This document shows positions 29,415 to 40,549 of a DNA stretch of 64,000 nt, in pieces. Under the pieces are notes generated by a model. The model ran no database searches. It was not told where the DNA came from and worked only from the letters and a program-made list of their open reading frames with translations. The DNA lies in contig SMSO01000014.1 in assembly GCA_004764695.1 (NCBI GenBank), positions 4,866,845 to 4,930,844 of the forward strand, read 5' to 3'. Origin of the DNA: Schizochytrium sp. TIO01. Its lineage: Eukaryota; Sar; Bigyra; Thraustochytrida; Thraustochytriidae. Positions within the stretch are counted from its first letter, which is position 1, and every line of letters starts with the position of its first letter. The position numbers were made by a program, and so were the translations under genes.

Positions 29415-30695
29415 TCATTCATCATCGTCTGGCATCAGAACTAATCGCATTTGTCTTAATGCTGTTTCATATGCTGTCACCAGAGTACTACAAGGTAGTT
29501 CAATATGTGGAACGACTGATGACGTAACGAAGTGTTCCATTGCTTTCGCAATACATTGCTCTTTCTTATATGGGTCAATTGTGTCCAAAGCGGCGACGCC
29601 TGGGGTGAGGGCTGCAAGGCTGGGGTAATCGATAAGAATTTGCCGTAAAGTATCCCTGGCCCGCGCTACCTCAACTTCACAAATAGGATCTTCATTATGC
29701 TGTACTTTGGTATGCACAGCATTTCGCACCTGCTGACGCAAGTATTTACGTGCTTCCACAGCTTCTCGAGCAGCCCTTACAGCTTCCTTCTCTGACTCAA
29801 CTAAATATTCCATTTGCGCAAGCTCTCGCTTCACAAGGTTAAGCTCTCGTTGTGTACGGCAGCCCGTATCCTTGATAACTGTTCGCGTATGATATTCCAA
29901 TTTCCTCTTGACCTCGGCTTCCATCTGGTCAATCTTTGTTTGATGACCATCACGCAACTTCTTCATGATTTCTTTAGCTCGAGCACGCTCATCCTCTACT
30001 CGTGAACAGACCATTGACTCAATCTGGTTCTTCGCTAGAGCCTCTACTCGCTCTGTGCTACGTATACGAAGGGAACTTTCGCGAGCTTCGAGGGCTTGAA
30101 CTTCATTGTGAATCGGCCTCATGCGTGCATGATGTGCTTCGTCTCGAGCACGCATAGCGTCTGTGAGTCGAGTTAAGTTGTCACGAACTGTGCGTCGAAT
30201 CGCAACAGCCTGGTTGCATTCACGCTCCAGCTCTTCCAATTGGGCTTGTAAAATGGCTTTCTCTGCTTGAACTTCTTCTAAATGCTTCAATGAGGTCTCC
30301 CAGCTTGCTTCCACTTGGTTGAGCCGGCCAGATTCAGCCATAAGCTCTTTGAAGAGAATTCTGGTTAATGCATCTTCGTCTCTTAGACCGCTGATAGAGA
30401 CATTAGAGCTGGCGCACATGTTTTGTAGATCGAGCTTTCTAATTTCCACAAGCGAATTCAGAGTGTCATCGTTCCAGGCAAGGATGGACTTTACTAAGTC
30501 TGTAGAAGTTTTGTCTTTTACAGAGTCACCTTTCGACAGACAATCTTGAACGAGAATATGCCTCTCATCTTTTGCCTTGGCTATTTCGCTGGCAATGATC
30601 TCGCCGACACGAACATTCTCCAGAGCTTTGGCAATAAGCTCTCTATCGAGTTCATTATCTGTCGATGGTGTTGCAATAACTTTGAAGGAGCGCAT
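29415..30695 (-). CDS. Long coiled-coil protein
   Basis: A 426-residue protein. I start at ATG 30,695; the open frame extends 15 codons further to a TTG. Residues about 120-330 are almost entirely heptad-like and charged (HLEEVQAEKAILQAQLEELE, RDEAHHARMRPIHNEVQALE, KRELAQMEYLVESEKEAVRA). The C-terminal 90 residues look globular or helical (TLRQILIDYPSLAALTPGVA) and end in acidic DDDE. No specific family recognised; coiled coils of this kind occur in cytoskeletal, ciliary and trafficking proteins. The minisatellite at 30,741 lies 45 bp upstream. Confidence 0.65.
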   Translation of the reverse strand: MRSFKVIATPSTDNELDRELIAKALENVRVGEIIASEIAKAKDERHILVQDCLSKGDSVKDKTSTDLVKSILAWNDDTLNSLVEIRKLDLQNMCASSNVSISGLRDEDALTRILFKELMAESGRLNQVEASWETSLKHLEEVQAEKAILQAQLEELERECNQAVAIRRTVRDNLTRLTDAMRARDEAHHARMRPIHNEVQALEARESSLRIRSTERVEALAKNQIESMVCSRVEDERARAKEIMKKLRDGHQTKIDQMEAEVKRKLEYHTRTVIKDTGCRTQRELNLVKRELAQMEYLVESEKEAVRAAREAVEARKYLRQQVRNAVHTKVQHNEDPICEVEVARARDTLRQILIDYPSLAALTPGVAALDTIDPYKKEQCIAKAMEHFVTSSVVPHIELPCSTLVTAYETALRQMRLVLMPDDDE

Positions 30696-30740
30696 CTTGC
30701 TGGATGAGCTCTTTGTTGCTGCAAGCAAGGTGAGGAGCAA

Positions 30741-30862
30741 ACTAGCCTTGCCACACAGACTAGCCTTGCCACGCAGACTAGCCTTGCCACGCAGACTAGC
30801 CTTGCCACGCAGACTAGCCTTGCCACGCAGACTAGCCTTGCCACGCAGACTAGCCTAGCTAG
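30741..30862. repeat. 18-bp minisatellite upstream of the coiled-coil gene
   Basis: Six copies of ACTAGCCTTGCCACGCAG (the first has ACACAG) run from 30,741 to 30,848, then a partial seventh (ACTAGCCTAGCTAG). As the period is a multiple of three, it is open in frames on both strands, which produces apparent repetitive proteins. It lies in the presumed 5' region of the gene starting at 30,695. Confidence 0.9.
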
Positions 30863-31423
30863 TTTTCCGAGCGTTTATAGATTGAGAGACACTAACTTGT
30901 TGAACTAAAAGAAGAGAAAGGAGCCTATAATGGTCACTAAAGTAATAACCGATCATAGAATTAACCAATGCGTAGTCTATTTCGTGCACGATAACATATA
31001 ACGGCTCTTTTAAAAAAAAATTCTTTAGTTAAGGATGTCCACTAGTTGGGATGAGTATGTAATGGCCTTTTGGCAGAGAATAGAGAGAAGAGCCAAAAAT
31101 TTATGACTTTCATAGTTAAGAAGATAACTAAGTTGCTTTTTCGTATGAGCTAGAGTTTGCACTTACTCTTGGTTGCTGGAAGGCGTTGTTGAAGCATGAA
31201 AACACTTGATCTTTTTCTAAAGATTCCATGGTATTTTAAAATTATGTCAAGAGAAAAGTAAATAGATACATTTGCCACTACTGCCATGCGAATGATTTGC
31301 ATATCCTCAGAACACATCGTTGTGTCAAGAACAGTCAACCTGTCTTGTCTCGATAACTATAGTGCGAACTCATAGAAACGAGGATGTCCCATCAATATCA
31401 TTCAGGAAACGGCGTAAATTCGG
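30863..31423. other. Intergenic, nothing recognised
   Basis: About 560 bp, AT-rich. No convincing gene or repeat. Confidence 0.35.
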
Positions 31424-32246
31424 TCATTCCTCAATGCGAATGCGATCGTTCACCGTGCGCAGCTCTGTGTGAAAAGCGTCGCGTCGATGAGCAGCACAGG
31501 TAAGAATCCGCAAATATTGTTTCTCGAGTTCAGACGCAGCATCAGAATACTTGCGCAACCCAGGAGATAATTTGACCATCACCTTTGGGATAGCATTTGT
31601 AGATGTAATAAGGTAAGGAAGGGCCAGTGAACATGGCCATTGAATTATTAGGTGACCATAATTTGTCATACCGGTGACGATTAGGGGATTCACTTCCACT
31701 CCAAAAGAGCGCCTGTGAACAGTATCTAAGCAATGCATTAGTTTTAGGAAGATCATCACGATACTCATCTACATGCAGAAAGAGCATGCCAACGTCCAAA
31801 ACTTGTTGCAGTCTCTTTGAGAGTTCCTCCGTAGTGAAGTCCGCATATCCCTTCATAAAACACATAATAGTGCGCAGAGGAGGAATGCCTTCATCCTGTA
31901 GAAGAACAAACAAAAGAATGGCCGAAATGTAGCCAACATGATCGACACGTTGAACCCTAGATTGATACTCTCAACGGAAGTACGAGGAATCTAAACAAAG
32001 GTGTTTAGTCATCTGAATAAACGCAGATATGGCTTCCTTTCCAATACATTTGACGTAGTTCAATCCATGTTCTGCCAACTCGATCACTAGACGAGTCTTG
32101 CCACAACCACTGCGACCCTTGATGATTGGTATTTCCATCAACTGCGGATTACCGACGCCATTATAGATACCACAACTAACCTTTCTACCGATTCGAAAGA
32201 ACCTTCTGTTAGAGGGAACTTTCCGCATAGTCAGATTTAGTATCAA
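31424..32246 (-). pseudogene. Broken P-loop NTPase, Crinkler/RHS-like
   Basis: Reading right to left, one frame (32,246-31,971) has a Walker A motif GRSGCGKT in IPIIKGRSGCGKTRLVIELA. After stops, the same frame resumes at 31,913-31,542 with a Walker B-like GMLFLHVDEYRDD. A shift to another frame (31,768-31,424) gives VEVNPLIVTGMTNYGHL and a plausible sensor/C-terminal region. The spacing Walker A, hydrophobic-hhhVDEY and then a TGMTN-like segment fits the STAND-like NTPase that heads Crinkler/RHS-type effectors. Fragments at 32,744-32,419 (for example KIALEFALQHKPHYIDC) may be the N-terminal remains. No uninterrupted frame exists, so it is a relic. Confidence 0.55.
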
Positions 32247-32920
32247 AAGTCGGCGAAGGTTTGCAAGAAATACTATCCTTCAAACTCACAGGAAATATAT
32301 TATCCAGAGTCAACAAATATTCCGGAACCGTAGATTCTGATAAATTGCGATAGTAACGCTCCGCGATGATAGTAGGAGTGTCGCGGAGTTCTGTATTCGT
32401 ACTTATCCCAGCAGAAAATCAGCATTCATGTAAAGGTTTGACATTTCGGTCTTCAACTTTCTCAGACTTTTTTTTTTTTCTTTTGACTACCAGAACCAGT
32501 TTCAACAAAATCACTTCGCGAGTAGAGAGTCCCGTTGCGTTCTGTTCAAATAACCAACAGGTAAACCCCTCCAGATCCACAACTTTGTTGGCACAATCAA
32601 TGTAGTGAGGTTTGTGCTGTAGAGCAAACTCCAAAGCAATTTTAAAGAAATTGTGTATCGCCAATCCGTCTGACGCATATTAAGTACCTTCAATGAAAGT
32701 AAAAATGTTAGAAATTTAAGGGACACAGATGGTGTCCCTGACACTAGGTAATCGATTCTTTAACAGACTGATCCATCTTGTCAAAGTTAATTTCAGGTCT
32801 GTTGAATGTCAAATTGTGGTTCATCAACTCGTCCCATGATGTCTCTCGTCAAGCTCTATTAGAATAGATCTTCTCTTCTCTCTTTCTTCTTCTACCCCTC
32901 TGCCTGTTTGTACAACTTTT

Positions 32921-33430
32921 GACTTACGTGATTTCAAAACAAAACGATTGATCAAGGTCTAGTGAGAGAAAGCTTGTCCTTGGTGAGGGTATCTATCGAT
33001 CTTCTCCTATCCCTCCTGCTTAGCATAAACTGCTCAACTCTCGACTTAGGCGATCGAAAGATAAGTAGTCAAATCTCTACCACTGGCGAGTCAGGTAATT
33101 GATCTTTAATTCCCTTCTCCCGTACCTGCAGAACTCGCGACTTACGCGATCAAACGATTGATCAAGGTCTACTGAGAGGACTGATCTTCTCTTCTCTAGC
33201 TATGGACACGAGCCAGCACAACCTGTACAAGTTTCGACTTACGCAATCAAACGATGCAAGGAAAGTTGTCCTTGGTGAGATAGGGAGGGCATCGATCTTC
33301 GCCATCTACATCGAACCATCTCAAGGTTTGACTTGGGCGATCGAACGACGGATGGAGGGAGGAAGGGAGGGGTGGAATGAGCGCATGTGCGCACAAAGCA
33401 CACAACACCTGCAAGGAGAGAAATAGATTC
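32921..33430. repeat. Five imperfect tandem repeats of about 95-122 bp
   Basis: The marker GACTTACGCGATCAAACGAT (with changes) recurs at 32,921, 33,043, 33,139, 33,236 and 33,330, spacings 122, 96, 97 and 94 bp. Between markers recur GATCAAGGTCTACTGAGAG, CTTGTCCTTGGTGAG and TCGATCTTCTC-type strings. The array lies between the NTPase relic and the broken nuclease-kinase and is not coding as far as I can see. Confidence 0.7.
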
Positions 33431-33921
33431 GTGGACACTGGCAACGGCACCGGTGCAGCATCAAAAATATGCAAACGAGCCCAGGAATTGAGTGCTACAG
33501 ACTTTAATTCGTGGATTCTGGGTTTCGCAAAATACTAGCACTTATTATAAGTATGGACTAACTACATTTTATTCTTGAGTATAAAAAAATACATCATTCC
33601 ATGTTAAATTGAGGAGCATTTTTATACATTAGTATATGCTATTGCACCTATACAGGTCGATGCAATTTGTAATGAATAGTCTTCATATTCAGAGGTTTTA
33701 TAATTTATCCCTCGTGCAGTGTATAAAGCATTGGAAGATGGGTTTGAGGGTGTGTACTTCGTAAGAAACTAAACAAAACAAAAAATTATCTACTAGTGCG
33801 AATCGTTAGTAAATAAAGTATAAACACTAACTAGAACAGGCTTCTCACCAAACATCCCAAACTCGTTTTCTATGGCAGCAGACCCCAATCGTTCGAAGAC
33901 CTGCAAACTCGTTCGAAAACC

Positions 33922-36074
33922 ATGTTAGGGGTTACTTTGAAGGGGGTTAAGAATATGGCCTCCAAGATTGTCAGCGGGGCAACAAGCGCCGCCAGAAGCC
34001 GCCTCTCTTCAATTCAGATGTGCACAACCAATCCAAACATACGCACCACTTTGAGGCGCGTAAGCACACTCCTAACAGATTATGAATCCTTGGTCGACGC
34101 TAGAACTTCTCGTGAAAACAAGATTAAGGATCCTTAGTACGAGCGTGTGGATCGAAAAATCAAGAACCTCGTGGCTGAAAAAAATGAGCTTTCGCAAGAA
34201 ATCAAGGATCTGAAAGAGGAAATCGCCAAGGAGTTAGTAAGACGCATTGACTACCACTATGTTAGATTGTTTTGTCGTGGTACGATTACTGCAGAATGTT
34301 TCGAAGATCATTTCGGGTTTTTACCCACTGACAAGTCCATTGCTGTTTGCATGAATTTGTCTAAAAAACTTATTAAAGCGGAAGAGGATTTACAACTGAC
34401 CGAGCAACAACTTCTTGCAGATACTCTAAGCCTTATACCAATGCTGGAAGATATCACAACTACTACGAAACAGATCACAACGCTGCAAAAACGGCTACCG
34501 TTATCATCTCCCAAACCGAAGAAGTTTCTGAACGCCGCCAAAGAACATCTACCAAATTGGAAACAGGTGGGTAAATTATTAACCGCAACCACCACAAGTC
34601 TTGCGAACTTGGATGCATACCCTGTATCACCCATGAAGGTGGAGCAGATTTCTACCTCAAATTTCCTGAAATATTGTAAAAACCATGGCTACATTGATAC
34701 CCTGAATAGCGTCGAGACTACATTCGACTTTGTCGAAGCATTTGCATGTTGTAGTCTCCACGCAGATCTTTACGATGAAAATCAGTCGACAAAGAGTTTA
34801 CAAGTGCCATCCGATGTCTATTACATGCACTCAATCAGACGTCCACTGAAAACAATTCTATTCCTAAAGATCTCTCTTTGTATGGAAAACTTGTGAGTGG
34901 AGGACTAGTAGGTCGCGTAGACTTTGATATCAATTGTAAGTCAGAAGACGGTAACCGCAAACCGTTGATCATGGGCGAATTCAAAGGTCCTGGGTTTCCC
35001 ACCACTAATCTCGCTGACCAATATTGTGATCATACCTGCAAAAATATGCACTGTGGCTCACAGCGGCATGAAGACCATTCGGTCATTCGTCAACTTTATA
35101 ACTACATGGTTAGGAATAATCTTTTGGTTGGTATTTACACGAACTATCTGCACACTCACGTTTTCATTAGAGACTGGCAGGGACATCTGCTTATCACAGA
35201 GCCTATTTTATGGGATGATGAGGGCGATATTGATCGGGGAAATATCAGTACGTTGCAGCTTGTTGCACTCGCTATTCTTCTCGCTGCTGATAAAAATGAT
35301 ATGAACTTCGATGCTTATGGGCATCCTATGATGGTTCGCTGCAATTCTACTGAACAGTTTACTATCAAAAGCCTACCACGTGAATGTGCTAGCAGTCTAG
35401 ACCTAAAGAGGCCGAAACGGGGGTGTTTGCCAAATGGATCCCCACCTTTGCCACGAAATAAATCACCACCTTCGACACTAAATAAGTATGGTGCAAAATA
35501 TACAAAGGATGGTGAAGCGGTCGAACTAGTCAAGCTACGCAAGGCTGGGTGCACCGCGCTTTCATCCGGTCGCACAGGGTCAGTATTTCGTTTGAACTTC
35601 CACGAAGCAGGAGATGATAAGAGCGACAACGTGGTGAAGGTATTGGACCTTGTTAAGCAAGCAGATCAGATGGACGATCTTGACAATGAAGCTGAAATTT
35701 ACAAGCAATTAGAACCGCTGCAAGGAATACACATCCCAGTGTTCATCGATTGTGGCGTTTTCGATGAAAGATTTCTTTACGGCCTCGGAACAAAGTATTC
35801 TGGTGAACCTTTAACACCTGAAGACATCACAGATGACTTTGTGGAAAAGGCAGTGAATGCTCTAGGTGAAATTCACTCCCATGGTGTACTGCATGGTGAT
35901 GTGACGATCCGCAATATCCTATATAACAAGAAAACTCAAAGGCCTGTCATCATCGACTTCGGCATGGCCGTTGCCAAGTCGAGAGTTACTGAGGAAGGCT
36001 TCGCCCTAAGCGCTGATGAAGAGATTAATGAACTTCGACGTGCGTTGGAGATAGAAAGAAGCCGAAAAAACTAA
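33922..36074 (+). pseudogene. Broken nuclease-kinase, third member of the family
   Basis: The gene reads from ATG 33,922, is stopped by an in-frame TAG at 34,135-34,137, continues in the same frame (34,147-34,896) through a helical Lys/Glu-rich region, and then shifts frame at about 34,840-34,880 into 34,878-36,074. In the last frame a restriction-fold core is visible: RVDFDINC (Asp) followed after about 14 residues by GEFKGPG (E-x-K). Then comes the family signature RQLYNYMVRNN..VGIYTN..HTHVF, a linker, and a kinase part with NVVKVLD, NEAEIYKQLEPL, HGDVTIRN and DFG. It ends about 39 residues after DFG. All motifs are still present, so the breaks seem recent. Confidence 0.65.
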
Positions 36075-36215
36075 AACATTTACAGTCATCAATGAACCAA
36101 ATAAAAAAAATAAAAATTAAAAATTTAAAGGCATCAATGAACAAATTAAAAATGAAATAACACATTTAATTAAAAGTCATCAATGAACCATATTAAAACA
36201 AAACTAAAAAAACAT

Positions 36216-39199
36216 TTACAGTTGTTGCATTTCATTTCTTTTTTTTGAAAATGAAAAGTCATCAATTTCATTCGCGAAATTATACTGTGTTGCAATCTGA
36301 TGAGACCTATTATAATAAATAAAACTATAAAGCACCATAAAACAGAGCAAAGAAAGTGCACCAACTGTGAGACCTAGATAAATATTATTCGAACCAATTA
36401 GTTCAAACAGTTCCTCTATGTAAGAAAGACTAGTTTCATCGCTACCATCATCTAAAATCGTTGGTGCTGAAGAAGGATTTCCAAGCGTAGGTCTCATCGT
36501 TGGTGCAGGAGATGGAGCCGTGGGTGAAACTGTAGGTGACGATGTTGGTGCAGGAGTTACAGCAAAAAAGGTTGAAGAATAGATGTCCTGTATGACAAGA
36601 GAGTTCTCTTGTGGAACAATAGAAAGATAACCAGTTGACCACGCCGTTGTACTGCTAATATTCGTTGGCCAAAAAACGCTAATGCTTTCTGACTTCGTAG
36701 CCACAGTCGAGGAGTTAACAAGAGCAACGAACGACCACTCACCAGAGTAATCACGAGTCAGAGTATAATTCGCAGAGCTAAAGACTGGATAACCATCTGT
36801 CATAGTGCTGAAGTTATAATTCCCTGCTATACTATGATTTTCACTAGATGTAACGTAGATAGTTTCTTACGGAACAAAACAAGAGGTACCATCGAGAGGA
36901 CTTACCATTGCACCATCGCCAAGACCATCACATTCTCCGCAATGGAGGAATTCTGCACACATACATGTCAAGGAATATTCGAATTCAACTCCAGATTCAC
37001 CGAGCACTGGATGTCGGTAGTTGCCCGCACTCACCTCATAAGAATAGGCTGCAGAAGCAACAGAACCAGTCCCAAGAATCCACCCTTGAGTATTAAGGAA
37101 GTATAGTAAATAACTAGTATCCCGCCCACCATTAGAATATAACTCCCAAGAATCTTTTCAATCTACATATTTACCTATCATTTTCATCACTCCAGATGAA
37201 CGAACGTACGGAATCTTAGATAAGCGCAATCTACAACACAGCTAGTGCTGTTCGGCTCCGACATCATGCCTTGGCACATTTTTCACAAAGACCACTCGAT
37301 TCATTCATAAACATATTATTCCCACAGTAAATCACATCACAGACAACTTCCGCAGTAGCACCATCTATACACCATCCGTAACGAGAAGATAGTTACGGCC
37401 ACTTGCAAAGGTATGTACCTCAAAATTTTCAGTTAAGTATCGGGTCGGGTATGCATAAGCGTTTTGTAAATCTGCATCTCGGCTTTCAGAACTGCACACG
37501 GACGTCCAACTTCTCGAAGAACTGGTGGTAATAGGATAGGTAAAAACAATATCGTCCTCCGCAAATTCGGATAGATAAATGAGTGTGGTCGAACCGACCA
37601 ATCCGTAAAAGGAACCGCATGCCAAGCTGGTGCAAAAGACCAGCAATAATAATAAACCCCATAGCACCCCATGTACAGCTATTTAAGGTACACACCATAT
37701 TGGTCATTCACATAAACACTCCCAGCGGGTCCACTTGAGACTCCAGGAACAGCATAGAACATCATCTCGCCTGTGTAACTTTAAAACGGAGAAACCGTGA
37801 AAGCAACATCGCAAGCATCCGCAGAACAGTATCCCACACCGAAAACATAAAATGCCTGATTCCAATCATACAAGCTAGTCAAATGAAATGCGGTCAGGTT
37901 AAATTCACCTTGACTATTACTGAATAGATGAAATGCTTTACCTAGTCTTCGCAAGTTAAATTTAAAGAAAACTTTGAAGGGTTAGGAGTTTCCAAATGAA
38001 ACAAAGTACGTCCCACCGCTTCTGTGCAATCCACTGTATCGTCACAAAAAATAGAGGTCAAATTTTGCAGTTCATTTTCAAATTGATTTACATCATTGGC
38101 ACCTTCATTCGTATGCCTTACTCTGACTTTTGCACGCTGAGTATCCTCATCAAGTTCTAAGACAGTCACCGCAACTGCAATTCCACCCTCGCAATAATCA
38201 TACGCATAGGTCGAATTTACAGGGACAAAGCCGGCTCCAGTTGTATTAGTCAACGATCTGTACAAGCCAGCGGGGTCGATCAAGTAACTTGGACCTGCAA
38301 TATCTTCAAAACGCCTTGTTCCTCATTCCATCATCACACCTGGGTTCATAGAGTGATCGAAACTCCAATGCCATGTACGTATTTGGATACTCCAACCGAT
38401 ACAGAATACAATAGTACAGAGATGAGTTAAATCCTTCTCCTATATCGTGAGCATAGAGCCACACAGTTGTATCATCAGTTCTGCAAGGCTCATCTGCTTC
38501 ACAATACAAACCATGTGACATTTGCAAAATACGCTCTTCTGGAATCCATCCCAAAAAGTACTTGTAGTAGGTACTAAATTGAGCTAACAACGACTCAGAC
38601 TTTGAACCCATTTCATCATATTAATTACCGTAGTCTCCATCAATAGCATGCGCATGCAGTAAACCCAGGTTGTGACCAAACTCATGTGCTAAAATTCCCC
38701 TGAGATAAGCGGTTGAATTGACTGAACTTGCGACAACGTTCATATGCAACCGAGAACCAACAACATTAGCAACCCCGAAACACCCCAGGTTCCAATTAGG
38801 GGCGAACAGAGCAACAGAGTCATATGTAAACGCATTCGCGCTATCTTCCACGAGAACAAAAGCCTCTTCATAAACACGCATGTTACTCGAAGTCACCTCT
38901 ACTCCATCTATGTAACAATTATCTAATTCATCAATGCTTAAAGCGTCCAACACATAGGTAGTCTCGTCAACTGAGAAGTGAGCATCCGAGCTAACACCAG
39001 AACTTGAGTCATAGAACGTACTCACATCACTTCCTATTTTGGCCATGATGTCATCACTCGGAACCAACAAAATATAGCTGCTATTAGGTACAATTCTGAC
39101 CGCTCGAATTGTATCTGTAGTAACAGCATTGCTGTAAGTACTCGCATCAACAAATCTAACAATTAAAGCATGCACCAGATAAAGAAAACACCGCATCAT
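36216..39199 (-). pseudogene. Broken membrane-anchored M11/gametolysin-like metalloprotease
   Basis: From ATG 39,199 the first 192 codons give a short signal-like N-terminus (FLYLVHALIVRFVDA) and the zinc site HEFGHNLGLLH (residues 172-182), the HExxHxxGxxH motif of metzincins; HE.GHNLGL.H and the following DYGN..YDEMGS context are typical of M11. A TAA interrupts at 38,623-38,621 and the same frame resumes to 38,306. A +1 shift leads to LIDPAGLYRSL (38,283-37,942), and more breaks follow. A Cys-rich segment is readable in another frame (CIDGATAEVVC, about 37,290-37,370), another at about 36,870-36,975, then a Thr/Pro stalk (SPTVSPTAPSPAPTMRPT) and a transmembrane helix (NIYLGLTVGALSLLCFMVLY). 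The protein was probably a surface or secreted protease degrading cell-wall or matrix glycoproteins. Confidence 0.65.
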
Positions 39200-39307
39200 T
39201 CTATCTAATAATTAACAATCTCACTGCTTTTACTATATATTGACAGCGCAAAATACCACCATGGCCATAGGTGCAAACACATTCAATAAGCTAAATGCTA
39301 ATTGTCA

Positions 39308-39886
39308 ATGACATTGTCTTTTCTCATGAAATCTGGAACTCGTAAGCTGAAGGAAAACCACACGTTCACATTACATGCTCACAAAGATGGTACCTACATT
39401 CATTCATTTAGAAGCTTTTTACCCAAGCACTACTTTCCAAATCAGTTTTCACAAATTATTCTCCAGGATTTAACAGCCGCAGAATTTTGGGAGATCCTCA
39501 ATATCATCTTTTATACATTATCTGATCTCCAACATAATGACAACGACTGAAGAATGCCAACAATGGTTAGTATCCAACCCATTCTAAACGAGCTACAACA
39601 CATTGAAGTTATGAGTGTGTTTTGGGCAATAACAAAAGACCACAGAAAAGAGGAATTAGGACTTCTAAATCTTGATGATTCGCTCATTGGTAATGAAACA
39701 GGATTGAACTTGAAGTTCACAGCCCATGCTTATTGCATGATTAATAGTTGTTTCGAATTGGCTTCCAAATGTACATTCATTTTACCACTTCACGCTCCAC
39801 CAGATCAACTTGCCACAAATTTGAGATGGCAAGCTACGCCATCCAATAGGAATGAGTTTGGTAGGTACTCGTCACGATCATTTTGA
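39308..39886 (+). pseudogene. Unknown gene with an in-frame stop
   Basis: ATG 39,308 opens a frame (MTLSFLMKSGTRKLKENHTF...) that is closed by TGA at 39,548-39,550, then continues in the same frame from ATG 39,554 to 39,886 (MPTMVSIQPILNELQHIEVM...FTAHAYCMINSCFELASKC). Both halves have protein-like composition. A further continuation in another frame (EYIDAVIEYIIFKTIGIPL, about 39,925-40,020) suggests a longer original. I do not recognise the family. Alternatives: two small genes or chance. Confidence 0.35.
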
Positions 39887-40549
39887 TGAGTTTTTGCATT
39901 CGCGTAGCTTATGATGGCGACTTCGACGAATACATCGACGCAGTCATTGAATACATTATATTCAAAACGATAGGCATCCCTCTTGTACGCGGAAGATTGC
40001 TACCAGAACTTGCTGTTTGGTTGGTCCAAGTTTTGTGATTACAAACTAATCTGCCTATTCTTATTTTAAAGAGTTGTTATTTCACACACTTTCTTTTAAT
40101 TTTATCCGAGAGACAGCGCCGTACTCTTGAAAAAAGTCAAAAAAGAATAATATAGTCCACAAAACATAACACAAGACGATGCTTGCAGGACATAGTTTAC
40201 GATTAGAAAACAGGACTACACAAAAAAGATGATGTTATGGTTGTTGTTGCTTATTACCGCTCTGAGTGCGGCTACAGCTCAGCATTTCCTTGTATTGCTG
40301 GGGGCTGTGCTGGTATACTGCTGAAGATGTTGATTTTAAACGATCGAAACTTCTATCTCCAACTTCGAACAAAATTTTGTCATACATAGTGTAAAATGTC
40401 CTGCACTGGGCTGGGCTGGATTGGGATAGCAGGAGCAATGGGGATTGTGGCTGCCGCAACATTGTATGACTGACTGATCACTTGCAAAGTGTAAGTTTTC
40501 TATCTTGGAACAATATTTTATAAAGCTTGTTCGCGAGTTTCTGCTGATT
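39887..40549. other. Gene-poor spacer
   Basis: Apart from the possible tail of the broken gene to about 40,020, nothing is recognised. The right end is the 3' region of the Gln-rich gene. Confidence 0.3.

Noticed and set aside
32921-33430. CRISPR array
   Set aside because: Repeats are long, imperfect and without unique spacers of constant length; context is eukaryotic.
33922-39886. Altered genetic code as explanation for in-frame stops
   Set aside because: Three different stop codons are involved and frameshifts occur too, while intact genes end at normal stops.
40235-40462. Minus-strand 75-codon frame beyond the Gln-rich gene
   Set aside because: Short, Gln/Ser-rich and without a recognisable domain; probably chance.
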